Origin: Paenibacillus rubinfantis
Lineage (GTDB): Bacteria > Bacillota > Bacilli > Paenibacillales > Paenibacillaceae
Length of the DNA stretch: 64,000 nucleotides
Reading direction: 5' to 3'
NCBI RefSeq assembly: GCF_001486505.1
Contig: NZ_LN909066.1
Coordinates: forward strand, 1,406,452 to 1,470,451
Shown here: positions 23,100 through 32,413 of the stretch, one piece after another
Layout: every line of letters begins with the position of its first letter
Numbering within the stretch: position 1 is the stretch's first letter
Notes under the pieces: generated by a model
Seen by the model: only the letters and a program-made list of their open reading frames with translations
What the model was told of the DNA's origin: nothing
Database searches by the model: none
Made by a program: the position numbers and the translations under genes

Positions 23100-24614
23100 T
23101 TATCCTCCCGTATTCGCCTTAACGAGTACCTCCGCGTATTTCGCCTCATCTTTCTCGCGGGAGAGAAGGGTGCCTACAAACGCGGCGAGGAAGCCGAGCG
23201 GGATGGAGATAACCCCTGGATTTGTCATTGGAAAAAGAGCCGTTCCGGTCAGGATCGCCTTGCCCGGTTCCGGATCCCAGACGTTTGGACTCAACGCCAC
23301 GAGAAGGACCGTGCTGATCAAGCCGACCAGCATGCCGGAGATCGCCCCTGTTCGGTTGAATCTTCGCCAGAACACGGTGAACAGGATGATCGGCAGGTTG
23401 GCGCTTGCCGCGACGGCAAAAGCCAGTGAAACGAGGAAAGCGACGTTCATTTTCTGCGCGAATAAAGCCAGCACGATCGAAATGATGGATACGCCAATCG
23501 AGGCCCAGCGAGCCATACGCAGTTGCTCTCCTTCGGTCGCGTTGCCGCGGCGGACGATCTGTCCGTAGAAGTCGTGCGCGAACGCCGACGCCGCCGACAG
23601 GACGAGGCCGGTCACGACGGCCAAGATCGTCGCAAAAGCCACCGCCGAGATAAACGCGAACAGGAAGTCGCCGCCAAGCGCTTTAGCCAGCAGCGGAGCG
23701 GCCATATTCCCGGCCTTATCGACGGCCGTAATCTCCTCGGTGCCCACAAACGCAGCGGCCCCGAAGCCAAGGAAGATCGTCATGACGTAAAAGATGCCGA
23801 TGATCCAGGTGGCATAAACGACGGAGCTGCGGGCCGTGCGAGCGTCCTTTACCGTAAAGAACCGGGTCAATATATGCGGCAGCCCGGCAGTTCCCAGCAC
23901 CAGCGCTAGATTCAGCGAGATCGTCTCCAGCGGCACGTTGTATTTGTTACTGGGATTTAAGTACTTTTCCATCAAGGGGGTTGCCGTCTTCATCTGTTCA
24001 AACATGCCGGTCAGGCTGAAATCAAACTTTGCAAAGACCATCAGCGAGATGACGAAGGTGCCGCCCATCAGCAAAATCGCTTTGGTGATCTGCACCCAGC
24101 TGGTCGCATGCATCCCGCCAAACACGACGTAGATGGTCATAAGCACGCCAACGATCAGCACCGAAGTGACGTAATCGAGCCCCAGCAGCAGCTTGATCAG
24201 CGCTCCCGCCCCAACGAGCTGGGCGATCATGTAGAAGATCGAGATCGCAATCGTATTCAGCGCCGCAAAGCCGCGTACTTCCTTATTCGCAAAGCGGGCG
24301 GCAATCATATCGGCTACGGTATACTTGCCCAGATTGCGAAGCGGTTCGGCGACCAGGTACAGCACGACGAGATACGCGACGAGGAACCCGATGCTGTAAA
24401 AGAACCCGTCGAACCCCACCAATGCGATCGACCCGGCAATGCCGAGAAACGACGCGGCCGACATATAGTCGCCAGCGATGGCCGTCCCGTTCTGCCAGCC
24501 CTTCAGCCCGCCTCCCGCCGTGTAGAATTCGCTGGTGTTGTTCGTTTTTTTCGCGGCAAAATAGGTAATAACCAACGTCAGCAGCACAATCGCGCAAAAT
24601 AAGGTAAATGCCAT
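23100..24614 (-). CDS. actP: Sodium:solute symporter, ActP/YwcA acetate permease type
   Basis: A 504-residue SSS-family transporter with about 13 membrane segments. TNNTSEFYTAGGGLKGWQNGTAIAGDYMSAASFLGIAG, GLDYVTSVLIVGVLMTIYVVFGGMHATSWVQ and ILTRFFTVKDARTARSSV are characteristic of the acetate/glycolate/pyruvate (ActP, YwcA) branch, which couples uptake to cations. It is encoded 5 bp after a DUF485 gene, the constant partner of this branch (YjcH-ActP, YwcB-YwcA). The pair is probably under carbon control since a cre-like site precedes the operon. Pyruvate or propionate as substrate cannot be excluded. Confidence 0.9.
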   Translation of the reverse strand: MAFTLFCAIVLLTLVITYFAAKKTNNTSEFYTAGGGLKGWQNGTAIAGDYMSAASFLGIAGSIALVGFDGFFYSIGFLVAYLVVLYLVAEPLRNLGKYTVADMIAARFANKEVRGFAALNTIAISIFYMIAQLVGAGALIKLLLGLDYVTSVLIVGVLMTIYVVFGGMHATSWVQITKAILLMGGTFVISLMVFAKFDFSLTGMFEQMKTATPLMEKYLNPSNKYNVPLETISLNLALVLGTAGLPHILTRFFTVKDARTARSSVVYATWIIGIFYVMTIFLGFGAAAFVGTEEITAVDKAGNMAAPLLAKALGGDFLFAFISAVAFATILAVVTGLVLSAASAFAHDFYGQIVRRGNATEGEQLRMARWASIGVSIISIVLALFAQKMNVAFLVSLAFAVAASANLPIILFTVFWRRFNRTGAISGMLVGLISTVLLVALSPNVWDPEPGKAILTGTALFPMTNPGVISIPLGFLAAFVGTLLSREKDEAKYAEVLVKANTGG

Positions 24615-24619
24615 GATCG

Positions 24620-24961
24620 CTACGCCCCCATCTCCTGCCGGATTTCATCCACTAACCGGTCAAACCTTCTCGCCACGCGCGAGTAAAGGATGCACAGCGC
24701 CCACGTCATCACAAACTGTGCGAATGCGAACAGCCACGCCCAGGAAATCGGGCCGATTGCCGGCTGGTTCAGCACCTCCGAATACGAGGTCATGATCGGG
24801 AGCGCAAAGTAAAACAGCAGAAAAAAGACGGTCGACGGAATGATAAACCTTTTCTTGCGGGAGATCAGCGTCTTGAACTTGGCGGAATGCCATACCTCGG
24901 TATAGCTCTTCCCTTTTGCCCCTTTTGCACCTTTTGCGGCTTTTGCCACTTTCGCACCCAT
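24620..24961 (-). CDS. DUF485 membrane protein (YwcB/YjcH-like)
   Basis: A 113-residue small membrane protein. I start at ATG 24961 because GGAGGG is six bases upstream; a TTG two codons earlier would touch the ribosome site. The N-terminus is an unusual Lys/Ala/Gly repeat (AKAAKGAKGAKGK), followed by the DUF485 core: FKTLISRKKRFIIPSTVFFLLFYFALPIMTSYS and ISWAWLFAFAQFVMTWALCILYSRVARRFD, two membrane helices. It is encoded directly upstream of the ActP-like symporter, as in many bacteria, and is thought to assist that transporter, though its mechanism is unknown. Confidence 0.9.
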   Translation of the reverse strand: MGAKVAKAAKGAKGAKGKSYTEVWHSAKFKTLISRKKRFIIPSTVFFLLFYFALPIMTSYSEVLNQPAIGPISWAWLFAFAQFVMTWALCILYSRVARRFDRLVDEIRQEMGA

Positions 24962-25003
24962 CCTCAACCCTCCAAATCATGAACTTTGAAGATCACCCAA
25001 TAT

Positions 25004-25019
25004 ATGTAAGCGATTCAAA
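25004..25019. promoter_or_regulatory. cre-like CcpA site upstream of the symporter operon
   Basis: ATGTAAGCGATTCAAA matches the cre consensus with one mismatch, 43 bp upstream of the DUF485 start, a position that would block transcription. Confidence 0.5.
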
Positions 25020-25059
25020 TTCATTTTATGCAGGGTTTGGTATGTGAAATGTTCAATTT

Positions 25060-26151
25060 TTAACCTTTTGATAGGTTCATATAGTGTTCATAGAGCTGTT
25101 CAAACGTATCGTATCGATTCACGGGTTTTCCCACCTTATGGTATTCCTCCAGATACTCCTCCATCACCTGCAGGAATCGCTCTTTCACCCTATCCAGATG
25201 ATCCGCATCAAAATAGGCCATAAGATCAAACGCGGGAGTTCCGAGCATCTGGTTCATTTCATGGAGGAAGCCCTGCGCCCCCATCGCCGCATGAAAAGCG
25301 TAGGATTTGTCCTTCATTTCCGTGCTTGAAATCATCTTGTTGCGGTAGTTGCACCACAATTCCTCATAGGTTCCCGACAGGTTATCCCAGGTAGGGACAG
25401 GCCGTTCGCCGCATTCCCGATCCAACCTTTCATAGAGGTGTTGCATGCTTTTTAGCAATTGACAGGTTGTGCTTCGGATGTCATCCACGGTTTTGGCGTT
25501 GATCACGGCCATGTAGTTGTTTTCATAGTTGTCGGGTAGATGGCGGTAGGCGCGGGTTTCCTCCAGGTATCGCTTCATCCCGCGTTTGATATACGTATGG
25601 TTTAGCTGGGTCAGGGCATTAATCAAGTGATCAACCACTTTGCACGAGGCGTAACGAACCGCTCCGAGGTCATCCGCAAGCCAAGTCTGGGCGTATTCCT
25701 GTTTGGCTTGATCGAGGTACTTCTTCGCCCGGCGGATCCAGACGCTTCCGAACGGCTGAGCCAAGGCATCTAAAGCCCGCTGCCTATAGGATTGGAACTT
25801 CTCCAGATCTTCAGGCTTCGCGTAATAGACGATCTGCAAATCTACCAAGCACGAGACCATCGGACTTTCCAAATGGGCTTGGTCCTCAATTCGGGTGTTC
25901 CAAGGCGTGCAATAGAGGTCATATCCGACATCCTCCAGAATAAAACAATGCGAAATGCCCCAACCGCGATCCGTGTTATTGATGATGATGAGATCCAGAT
26001 CGCTTTTCTCATGAAAATCGCCCGTGCGAAACGAACCCGTCACCCCGATGATGGCAATATCCTCTGGAAAGTCCCGCTTGGCGCGTTCAATCACCATACG
26101 GATAAGCTTCTCATTCTTATCGAACAGCTGTTGCCGCTTCAGATCCTCCAT
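25060..26151 (-). CDS. Nucleotidyltransferase-domain protein
   Basis: A 363-residue protein from ATG 26151 (MEDLKRQQLFDKNEKLIRMVIERAK), with GAGGAGG just upstream; the frame extends to 26223 but without a ribosome site. The N-terminal third has the polymerase-beta nucleotidyltransferase signature GVTGSFRTGDFHEKSDLDLIIIN, with the Gly-Ser and the Asp-x-Asp metal-binding pair. The helical remainder (KKYLDQAKQEYAQTWLADDLGAVRYASCKVVDHLINAL) resembles the C-terminal domain of aminoglycoside nucleotidyltransferase relatives. It may adenylylate a small molecule such as an antibiotic, but the substrate is not apparent. It stands alone. Confidence 0.82.
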   Translation of the reverse strand: MEDLKRQQLFDKNEKLIRMVIERAKRDFPEDIAIIGVTGSFRTGDFHEKSDLDLIIINNTDRGWGISHCFILEDVGYDLYCTPWNTRIEDQAHLESPMVSCLVDLQIVYYAKPEDLEKFQSYRQRALDALAQPFGSVWIRRAKKYLDQAKQEYAQTWLADDLGAVRYASCKVVDHLINALTQLNHTYIKRGMKRYLEETRAYRHLPDNYENNYMAVINAKTVDDIRSTTCQLLKSMQHLYERLDRECGERPVPTWDNLSGTYEELWCNYRNKMISSTEMKDKSYAFHAAMGAQGFLHEMNQMLGTPAFDLMAYFDADHLDRVKERFLQVMEEYLEEYHKVGKPVNRYDTFEQLYEHYMNLSKG

Positions 26152-26281
26152 AACTCTACCTCCTCGACCGTTCGGCCCTTGTCCTGCAAGCCATTGTCTG
26201 ATTTCATTATAGAGGTGTGCCACGCGAAGTTATATTCTGAATTTCACTATAGAAAAGAAATACCGAACTTGTCATAAAAAT

Positions 26282-26313
26282 AAAAAAGACACCTGATTCC
26301 GCTCAGGTGTCTT
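26282..26313 (-). terminator. Terminator after the MFS exporter gene
   Basis: AAGACACCTGA pairs with TCAGGTGTCTT around six bases, followed on the minus strand by TTTTTATTTTTA. Confidence 0.85.
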
Positions 26314-26345
26314 CTTGCCGTTCAGAGTTTGGATCCTGCTTCTAA

Positions 26346-27987
26346 TTATACCGTCTCTTCTTTCACTTTACCGCCTTGTAGCGATTTCCTTCTTAAAGGG
26401 ATCAGGATCAGCGCCCCCCCCCCGATGATGCCCATCCCCAAGATGGCCGCGGTCCAGTAGAGTCCGCCAAAACCAGTCTGAGCGGCCATTTTCGTTACTT
26501 CCGCTACACTGTCACCGAGCACCTGCTTCAGCGTGGGGTCCTGGATGGCTCCAAGCTTCCCGGAGAGCTCGCTCTCCGATACGCCAGAGGTGCCGGAGGA
26601 CATCCGCTGCCCGATCTGGGCCAGCTCCGCTTGCGCGTCGGCCGATAAGGTGACGCCGGCTAGGTTTTGCTGCAAAATGCCCGGGAACTTCTCGGCAAAC
26701 AACGTGCCCAGATTATTAAACGCACGGGCGATAAATCCCGCATAGATCGCCGGAGCGAGCGTCATCCCGATTTGGCGCAGCAGCGACAAGGAGGCCAGGG
26801 CCGAACCTTTATCCTTCTTCAAGCCTTCCGTAGCCAAAATGTTGAGCGGGGCCCCCAGAATAACCCCAATGCCGACGCCTGCAACGGCGCTGGCTATGAT
26901 AAATTGCCATCTCGTTTCAAGCCAGAGCGGGAAGAGCATAAACCCGATCGCGGCGATCAAGCCGGACATGATCACGGTAAATACCGGCCCCCGCTTGGAG
27001 ACAAGCATCCCGCCTAACCCTGCACCTAATCCGGCAGCCAGCGCCAACGGCGTCATCCAATACCCCGAGTTTTCCGCCGAGATGCCCAGCACCTGCTCCG
27101 TAAAGGACGGAATATAAATCATCGCGGCCAGCAGCCCCCCCGACAAGGTGCCGATCAGCAGAACCATCAGGTACCGCGGCTGCTTGATCAGACGAATCGG
27201 CAAGATCGGATCGCCGGATTGGTTCCGTTCCATTTTCCCTTCAAGGAACAGCAAGAGGCTTAACAACCCAACCCCGCCAAGCAGATATCCCCATGCATTC
27301 GGGCGCGTCAGACTTTTAACAAAATCCACGTCGATGTTGGTGAGCCCCAGCATTAAGGACAAGATCCCCAGCGACAGGATGATCGTGCCGATGAGATCCA
27401 GCCGTCCGGGTGACGGATCCGACGATTCCTCCAGCTTCCGCAGCCCCAGGATAAACAACACGATGGCGATCGGGACGTTGATTAAGAACAGTACATGCCA
27501 TTTCCCTGTCAAATCCAGCAGCAAGCTCCCGATATTCGGGCCAAGGACAGCGGCAATCCCGTTCATCGCGCCCAGCAAGCCTAGATATTTGGCTTGTTTG
27601 TCCGGCTCAACCGTGCTTAGGATATGCGAGCTGCCGATAATGAAAATCCCGCCGCCGCCTAAAGCTTGCACGACGCGGGCAAATAAATAAAAGCCAAACG
27701 ACGGGCTCAGCGCCACCAATAAAGAGCCGATCCCAAATAGGGCGATCTCCACGATAAACAGCTTTTTGCGGCCGTAACGGTTCCGACAATTTCCCCACGA
27801 TCGGCAAGCTGATTGCAAGGCCCAACGTGTAAATCGTGATCCCCCATGCCCCCCAGTTGGCCGATACGTCAAAAGAACGGTTGATCGTCGTAAGCGCTGC
27901 GCTGATAATCCCGTTATCGAGCTGCGCCATAAAGACGCCTACCGAAAACAGTAAAATCGCCCAAAACTGTGATGATCGTTTTGCCAT
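26346..27987 (-). pseudogene. DHA2-type MFS drug exporter with +1 frameshift
   Basis: The gene encodes about 546 residues in two frames. The first (from ATG 27987: MAKRSSQFWAILLFSVGVFM, FDVSANWGAWGITIYTLGLAISLPIVGKLSE) loses homology at 27781; shifting one base restores the expected DRYGRKKLFIVEIALFGIGS motif between helices 2 and 3, and the second frame continues to 26346. The extra base is in GGAACCG on the minus strand, at 27781-27784. Helices 3-14 and motif C (GAMNGIAAVLGPNIGSLL) are intact. It may be a recent mutation, or a sequencing error, since everything else looks functional. The family (EmrB/QacA/LmrB) expels drugs by proton antiport. The MarR gene 41 bp upstream is the probable regulator. 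Confidence 0.85.
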
Positions 27988-28028
27988 AACAATTCCTCCA
28001 GGTTAAGTTTCATCTTACGAATCACGAG

Positions 28029-28472
28029 CTAGAAATTCTTGATCGCATTCTCCGCAATCCGTCGCAGCAGGCTTGAGACTTGGCCCAGCTCTTCCTCAGT
28101 AAACCCCTCAAGCAGCTTGCTCTCCGTTTGATGTATATGCTCAAAGATTTGATCTACCAGCAATTCCGCTTTTTCCGTCAGCAAAATGAACCGTGCTCGG
28201 GAATCCTCCGGATCGGCAGAGCGCACGACAAATTGTTTCTGTTCAAGCCGTTTGATCAATCCGCTTACCGTCGGGTTCGTTAAATTCAGCGCCACCTCAA
28301 TATCTCGCTGACGGATTTTCTGATCCGCCCGACGGGCCAAAAACAGGATCAAATTGGCTTGGCTATCCGTTAGCCCAATTTCCTTCAAGTGAAGATCTCC
28401 CGCTTTGCTTGCCAGATTCTCGATGATCTTCAAAGAGGAGATAAGGATCGGTTTTCTGCTCTCATGCGGCAT
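28029..28472 (-). CDS. MarR-family transcriptional regulator
   Basis: A 147-residue winged-helix regulator. QKIRQRDIEVALNLTNPTVSGLIKRLEQKQFVVRSADPEDSRARFILLTEKAELL is the recognition helix and wing, including the D-x-R pair typical of MarR, flanked by dimerisation helices. GGGGTGAT precedes ATG 28472. It is encoded upstream of the MFS exporter in the same direction, the classic repressor-pump operon, and a perfect 14-bp-arm inverted repeat lies over its own promoter. Ligands are likely phenolic or drug-like molecules expelled by the pump. If the pump is truly frameshifted the regulator may be an orphan. Confidence 0.92.
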   Translation of the reverse strand: MPHESRKPILISSLKIIENLASKAGDLHLKEIGLTDSQANLILFLARRADQKIRQRDIEVALNLTNPTVSGLIKRLEQKQFVVRSADPEDSRARFILLTEKAELLVDQIFEHIHQTESKLLEGFTEEELGQVSSLLRRIAENAIKNF

Positions 28473-28488
28473 CCCATCACCCCCATTT

Positions 28489-28524
28489 ACAAAGCATGCT
28501 ATCTAAATATATAGCATGCTTTGT
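28489..28524. promoter_or_regulatory. MarR operator: perfect inverted repeat
   Basis: ACAAAGCATGCTAT (28489-28502) and ATAGCATGCTTTGT (28511-28524) are exact reverse complements separated by eight bases. They cover the -10 and spacer of the regulator's promoter, so binding would shut off the regulator and the exporter. Confidence 0.85.
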
Positions 28525-28535
28525 AATAAAGTCAA
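28508..28535 (-). promoter_or_regulatory. Promoter of the MarR-MFS operon
   Basis: On the minus strand TTGACT (28535-28530), a 16-bp spacer and TATATA (28513-28508), inside the inverted repeat. Confidence 0.7.
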
Positions 28536-28536
28536 A

Positions 28537-28566
28537 TTAAAAAGGGACGCGATCCTCGCGTCCCTT
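28537..28566 (-). terminator. Terminator after the NSS transporter gene
   Basis: AAGGGACGCGA pairs perfectly with TCGCGTCCCTT around three bases; the minus strand continues with TTTAATTTG. The tail overlaps the -35 side of the MarR promoter. Confidence 0.85.
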
Positions 28567-28578
28567 GCTGAACTGAAA

Positions 28579-29928
28579 CTAAAACTTAATAACCCCGGTG
28601 GTATGCAGCAAGACCAGTACAACGAGTACTGGAGCAATGTAACGAACCATAAACAACCATAACCGGAACCAGCCGGACTTAAGCCCGGCGGCATCCGCCG
28701 CATTTTTCCAAAAGTACCCTACAAAGACGGTGGTGATCAGGCCGCCTAGCGGCAGCAAAATATTCGAGGCGATAAAATCAAGCCAGTCGAAGAAATTCTT
28801 TCCCCCCATGTCCGTGAAGGCCGGTACGACACCAAAGGACAAAACCGAAGGCAAGCCGACTAATAGCACCAGGATACTGATGATCGTCACGGATTTCCCG
28901 CGGCCCCAGCCCCAACGATCCATCACATAGCTGACCGGGACTTCCAGCAGCGATACCGATGAAGTCAAGGCCGCAATCGCCAGCAGGATGAAGAACAACC
29001 CTCCGAAGAACGCGCCAAACGGCATGGCCGAAAATGCGGCAGGAAGCGCGATGAAGACCAAGGACGGTCCTGCGTTGGATTCCAATCCAAAGGAGGCGGT
29101 CGTCGGGAAGATGATCAATCCGGCAATAAACGCATAGATCAAGTCCCCTGCCCCGATCGCCAGGGTGGCCGTGCCCAGCGATTGACGCTTGTCCACATAA
29201 GCCCCGTAGGTCAGCAAAATCCCCATGCCAAGCGACAACGAGAAGAAGGCATGTCCCAGCGCAACCAAGGCCGCTTCCGGACTAAGCTTCGAGAAATCGG
29301 GTTGCAGGAAGAAGGAGACGCCTGCTCCAGCACCCGGTAAGGTTAACGCTCGAATCATCAAAATGATCAGAAGTACGACCAGGCCCGGAATCAGCACCTT
29401 GTTGAACTTCTCGATGCCGCCGGATATCCCTTTCCCCACCACGATGCCGGTAATCAGCACGGACGCCGCCTGCCATACGAGCGGCATGAGGCCTTGGGTG
29501 AAGGTGCCGAATTGCCCGGCATAGTCGGAATTCACATACAGATTTCCGCTGAAAGATTGAACCGCATAATGAAGCGTCCATCCGGCCACGATGACGTAGA
29601 AGCTCAAGATGAGAAACGGAGCGATAACTTGCAGCAGCCCGAGGCGGCCAAACACTTTGGGACCGCCGGCTTTAACAAAGGACGTCGACGCGCTGCCGCG
29701 GCCCGCCCGCCCGATGGTCAGTTCGGCCAGCAGCAAAGGCAAGCCGATCAAGATCAAGCAGATAATAAAGAGAAGGAAAAAGGCAGCCCCTCCGTGTTCC
29801 CCCGTAATATAAGGGAATTTCCACATATTCCCGAGACCTACGGAGCTGCCGATGGCGGCCAAGATAAAACCGACAGAAGAGAAGCGCTCATTCCGGCCTT
29901 GGCTTAAGTTAGTTTGTGTTGTTTTCAT
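28579..29928 (-). CDS. Sodium-dependent neurotransmitter:sodium symporter (NSS) family transporter
   Basis: A 449-residue NSS/SNF-family transporter with about 11 or 12 membrane helices. The N-terminal signature SVGFILAAIGSSVGLGNMWKFPYITGEHGGAAFFLLF is the unwound TM1 that binds sodium and substrate, followed by LPLLLAELTIGR. Bacterial members (LeuT, TnaT, MhsT, YhdH, YocR) import amino acids with sodium; the exact amino acid is not predictable here. It is flanked by its own terminator and appears monocistronic. GGGGGT lies seven bases before ATG 29928. Confidence 0.92.
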   Translation of the reverse strand: MKTTQTNLSQGRNERFSSVGFILAAIGSSVGLGNMWKFPYITGEHGGAAFFLLFIICLILIGLPLLLAELTIGRAGRGSASTSFVKAGGPKVFGRLGLLQVIAPFLILSFYVIVAGWTLHYAVQSFSGNLYVNSDYAGQFGTFTQGLMPLVWQAASVLITGIVVGKGISGGIEKFNKVLIPGLVVLLIILMIRALTLPGAGAGVSFFLQPDFSKLSPEAALVALGHAFFSLSLGMGILLTYGAYVDKRQSLGTATLAIGAGDLIYAFIAGLIIFPTTASFGLESNAGPSLVFIALPAAFSAMPFGAFFGGLFFILLAIAALTSSVSLLEVPVSYVMDRWGWGRGKSVTIISILVLLVGLPSVLSFGVVPAFTDMGGKNFFDWLDFIASNILLPLGGLITTVFVGYFWKNAADAAGLKSGWFRLWLFMVRYIAPVLVVLVLLHTTGVIKF

Positions 29929-30001
29929 GGTGACCCCCAGTTTTTTTATATCCTTTTATTATAAATAAAATAACCGCGGTGAGGGATATGAAATTTTTCC
30001 T

Positions 30002-32305
30002 TTACTTCATCACTTTTTCGCGGTATTGTCCCGGCGTGATCTGCTCAAACCTTTTGAATAACCGAATAAAATAGGAAGGTTGTAACCCCACCTGCTCCGC
30101 GATCTCATTTACCTTCATATCCGAGTGGCTGAGCAACTCCTTCGCTTTATCGATACGGAGCTCCGTTACATAATCGATGAAATTCATGCCGGTCACCTGT
30201 TTGAACAGTCGGCTAAGCGTGTACGGCGTCGTGTTCAATTGATGAGCGCACGCTTCCAGCGAAATCCCCTCGGGAAAATGATCCTTCAGCATCGCCGTCA
30301 CCTGCTCTACGAGCGGCTTCGCCCGAGCGGCCTGATCCTCACTTAGCTTCTGCACATACGGGAGGATGATCTTCTGTTGAAGGTAGCGTACGATCTGCTC
30401 GGGCTCCCGAATTTGACTTAATTGCTCAAAGGGATTCTCCCCTTCGTACAATTGGTGAGGCGGGTAGCCGGTCTCCAATAACGTATGCATTACACTTCCC
30501 AGCACCTGCATCACGCCTTCCTTCAGCAGCTTCTCTTTGCCGGAATGCACGACCAGCTCGGAAACGAACGCCTCGATCAACTGCATCGCCTGCTCGTTTT
30601 GTCCCATCCGCAACGCTTGGAGCAGCTCCTTCTCCAATGCAAACGGATAATGAACCGCTTGTCTCGTATAGGGCAGGATCTCCTCCAAATCCAGCACTTG
30701 ACATTGTTCCTTTAGATCCCGATAAAGGATCGCTTTCTGAAGAAACGGTAGCATCTCCGGAATCTCCCGGATTTCGGTAGTTAATCGGCCAATACTTATG
30801 GTCGTTTGCATCTTAAGCAGCGAGCTAATCGTGTGAACCAAGTCCTTCGCCAAACTAAACAGCTCTTCCTTAACTTGAGATTTCTTTCTTTCGGAGGGAA
30901 AAGAGAGCAGGATCCCCACCGTTAAGTCTTGAAAATTGATGATTTCTGCCTGATGGCTCCGGCTTCGCACCATTTCCTGCGCGATGTTGGCCGCGGCGAA
31001 GGAGACCAGGTATTCATCGTTCTCCATAAATCGATTGCCCGCTTTGGCTACGCCCGTGACTTGCGCCAGCATGAGCACAAACCCTTGCGATTCACATGGC
31101 CAGCCGAAGGTTTCCAGCCTTGCACGGATCTCCGGCTCCTTCATGGAATAGATATGCCCTTGCACCAGCTGCATCATAAAAGCGGCCCGAAGCGAGGGAT
31201 ACGCCTGCTTCAGCTTGGTCTCCAAGGCTTTGCGTTCCTCGCTCAAATGGTTCCACTGGTTGGCGATATAATCCAGCTCATCCCCCACCTCCGTACCGGG
31301 GTATGGCTTCTGATTTTTGACCAGTCGAACCAATCGCCGGATCGGACGATAGAGCCGATGCGAAGCCATCCACGAGAGCAGGCAAGCCACGATCAGCCCG
31401 ATTGCCCCCATCCCCAATATAATTCGGGAGATAATCACGATCGGAGCGGTGAGTTGCGACAACTGCATCGTGGTGACGTATCTCCACGGTTCGCCTAAGC
31501 GGGAATATTCCCCATAGGAGATTAAATAAGATTTATCCTTCCATTCAAACGAATAGGAACCGGTCTCCTCCGTTCGCTGCATGACGCTCTCTTGCACGGC
31601 TTGCTCCAACGCCGCATTATTCCGGTTCAGGGACGACGGAGAGACGAGCAGGGAGCCGTCCTTTCCCATCAAAAAGGAAGCGCCTTCATGATCAACCGAC
31701 ATACCTTCCACCATTTGCACCAGCTTCGATTGATCCAAATAAAAGATCAGCGCTCCGTAAGGCTTCCCGATACTTGGCAGCTTGTGGACGAGAGCCACGT
31801 AAGGCCCCGCCCCTTTCCCGTTGACCTTCTTTAACTCGAATTGCCAAAACTCCGCTCGGCCTTGCTCGAGCAAAGCGTGGAATTGCTTCTGTTCCCGTGC
31901 ATCGGTAACCGGAACAACGCCATCAATATCCGATACGATTAACGGCTGCTGCCGGTCTAGATACAAATAAACTTGATCAATTAACGGATACGCTCCTTTC
32001 ATGACCCCCAGGAAACGATAGAGATGATGCGTCACATTATATTCGTCGATCAGGTCAATATCCCCAAGCCTCGCATCCAGCCGGCTGTCCAAGGACCATT
32101 GTGTGGCCGCCAGCTCCAGTTGGGCTAAATTCTCGTTCATGCGGTCGATCGTCTTAATTAATAGAGCGTCATGATGGCGCGTGATTTCATTTTCCATATA
32201 CGCCCGGCCTGCGATGTAGAACGTGATCCCGATAATTACGGTTGGCAGGCTGGTGATACATAACACCATAAATAAGCTTTTGCGAAAAAAATGGCTTTTC
32301 CTCAT
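30002..32305 (-). CDS. AraC-family regulator with extracellular sensor domain
   Basis: A 767-residue membrane-bound regulator. A first membrane helix (about 8-30) and a second near 290-315 (IVIISRIILGMGAIGLIVACLLSW) enclose an extracellular sensor region of Cache type; the central part is a cytoplasmic domain, and the C-terminus is an AraC DNA-binding domain with two helix-turn-helices (SLEACAHQLNTTPYTLSRLFKQVTG and KVNEIAEQVGLQPSYFIRLFKRFEQITPGQYR). Such one-piece sensors are common in Paenibacillus next to sugar ABC genes. It follows the solute-binding gene by 108 bp, in the same direction as the transporter genes, so it probably controls sugar uptake in response to an external sugar. Confidence 0.9.
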   Translation of the reverse strand: MRKSHFFRKSLFMVLCITSLPTVIIGITFYIAGRAYMENEITRHHDALLIKTIDRMNENLAQLELAATQWSLDSRLDARLGDIDLIDEYNVTHHLYRFLGVMKGAYPLIDQVYLYLDRQQPLIVSDIDGVVPVTDAREQKQFHALLEQGRAEFWQFELKKVNGKGAGPYVALVHKLPSIGKPYGALIFYLDQSKLVQMVEGMSVDHEGASFLMGKDGSLLVSPSSLNRNNAALEQAVQESVMQRTEETGSYSFEWKDKSYLISYGEYSRLGEPWRYVTTMQLSQLTAPIVIISRIILGMGAIGLIVACLLSWMASHRLYRPIRRLVRLVKNQKPYPGTEVGDELDYIANQWNHLSEERKALETKLKQAYPSLRAAFMMQLVQGHIYSMKEPEIRARLETFGWPCESQGFVLMLAQVTGVAKAGNRFMENDEYLVSFAAANIAQEMVRSRSHQAEIINFQDLTVGILLSFPSERKKSQVKEELFSLAKDLVHTISSLLKMQTTISIGRLTTEIREIPEMLPFLQKAILYRDLKEQCQVLDLEEILPYTRQAVHYPFALEKELLQALRMGQNEQAMQLIEAFVSELVVHSGKEKLLKEGVMQVLGSVMHTLLETGYPPHQLYEGENPFEQLSQIREPEQIVRYLQQKIILPYVQKLSEDQAARAKPLVEQVTAMLKDHFPEGISLEACAHQLNTTPYTLSRLFKQVTGMNFIDYVTELRIDKAKELLSHSDMKVNEIAEQVGLQPSYFIRLFKRFEQITPGQYREKVMK

Positions 32306-32370
32306 CAGGCCCCGCCCTCTCCGTAGTTTCCATTGGGTATCTCCTATCTTACTATAGATGGAAACGAGGA

Positions 32371-32405
32371 AAATCCCCCGAAAACCATATTTTTGCTCTC
32401 GGGGG
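32371..32405 (-). terminator. Terminator-like hairpin after the solute-binding gene
   Basis: CCCCCGA pairs with TCGGGGG across 17 bases, followed on the minus strand by ATTTTCC. The tail is short, so some read-through into the AraC gene is likely. Confidence 0.55.
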
Positions 32406-32413
32406 CTGGGTCA

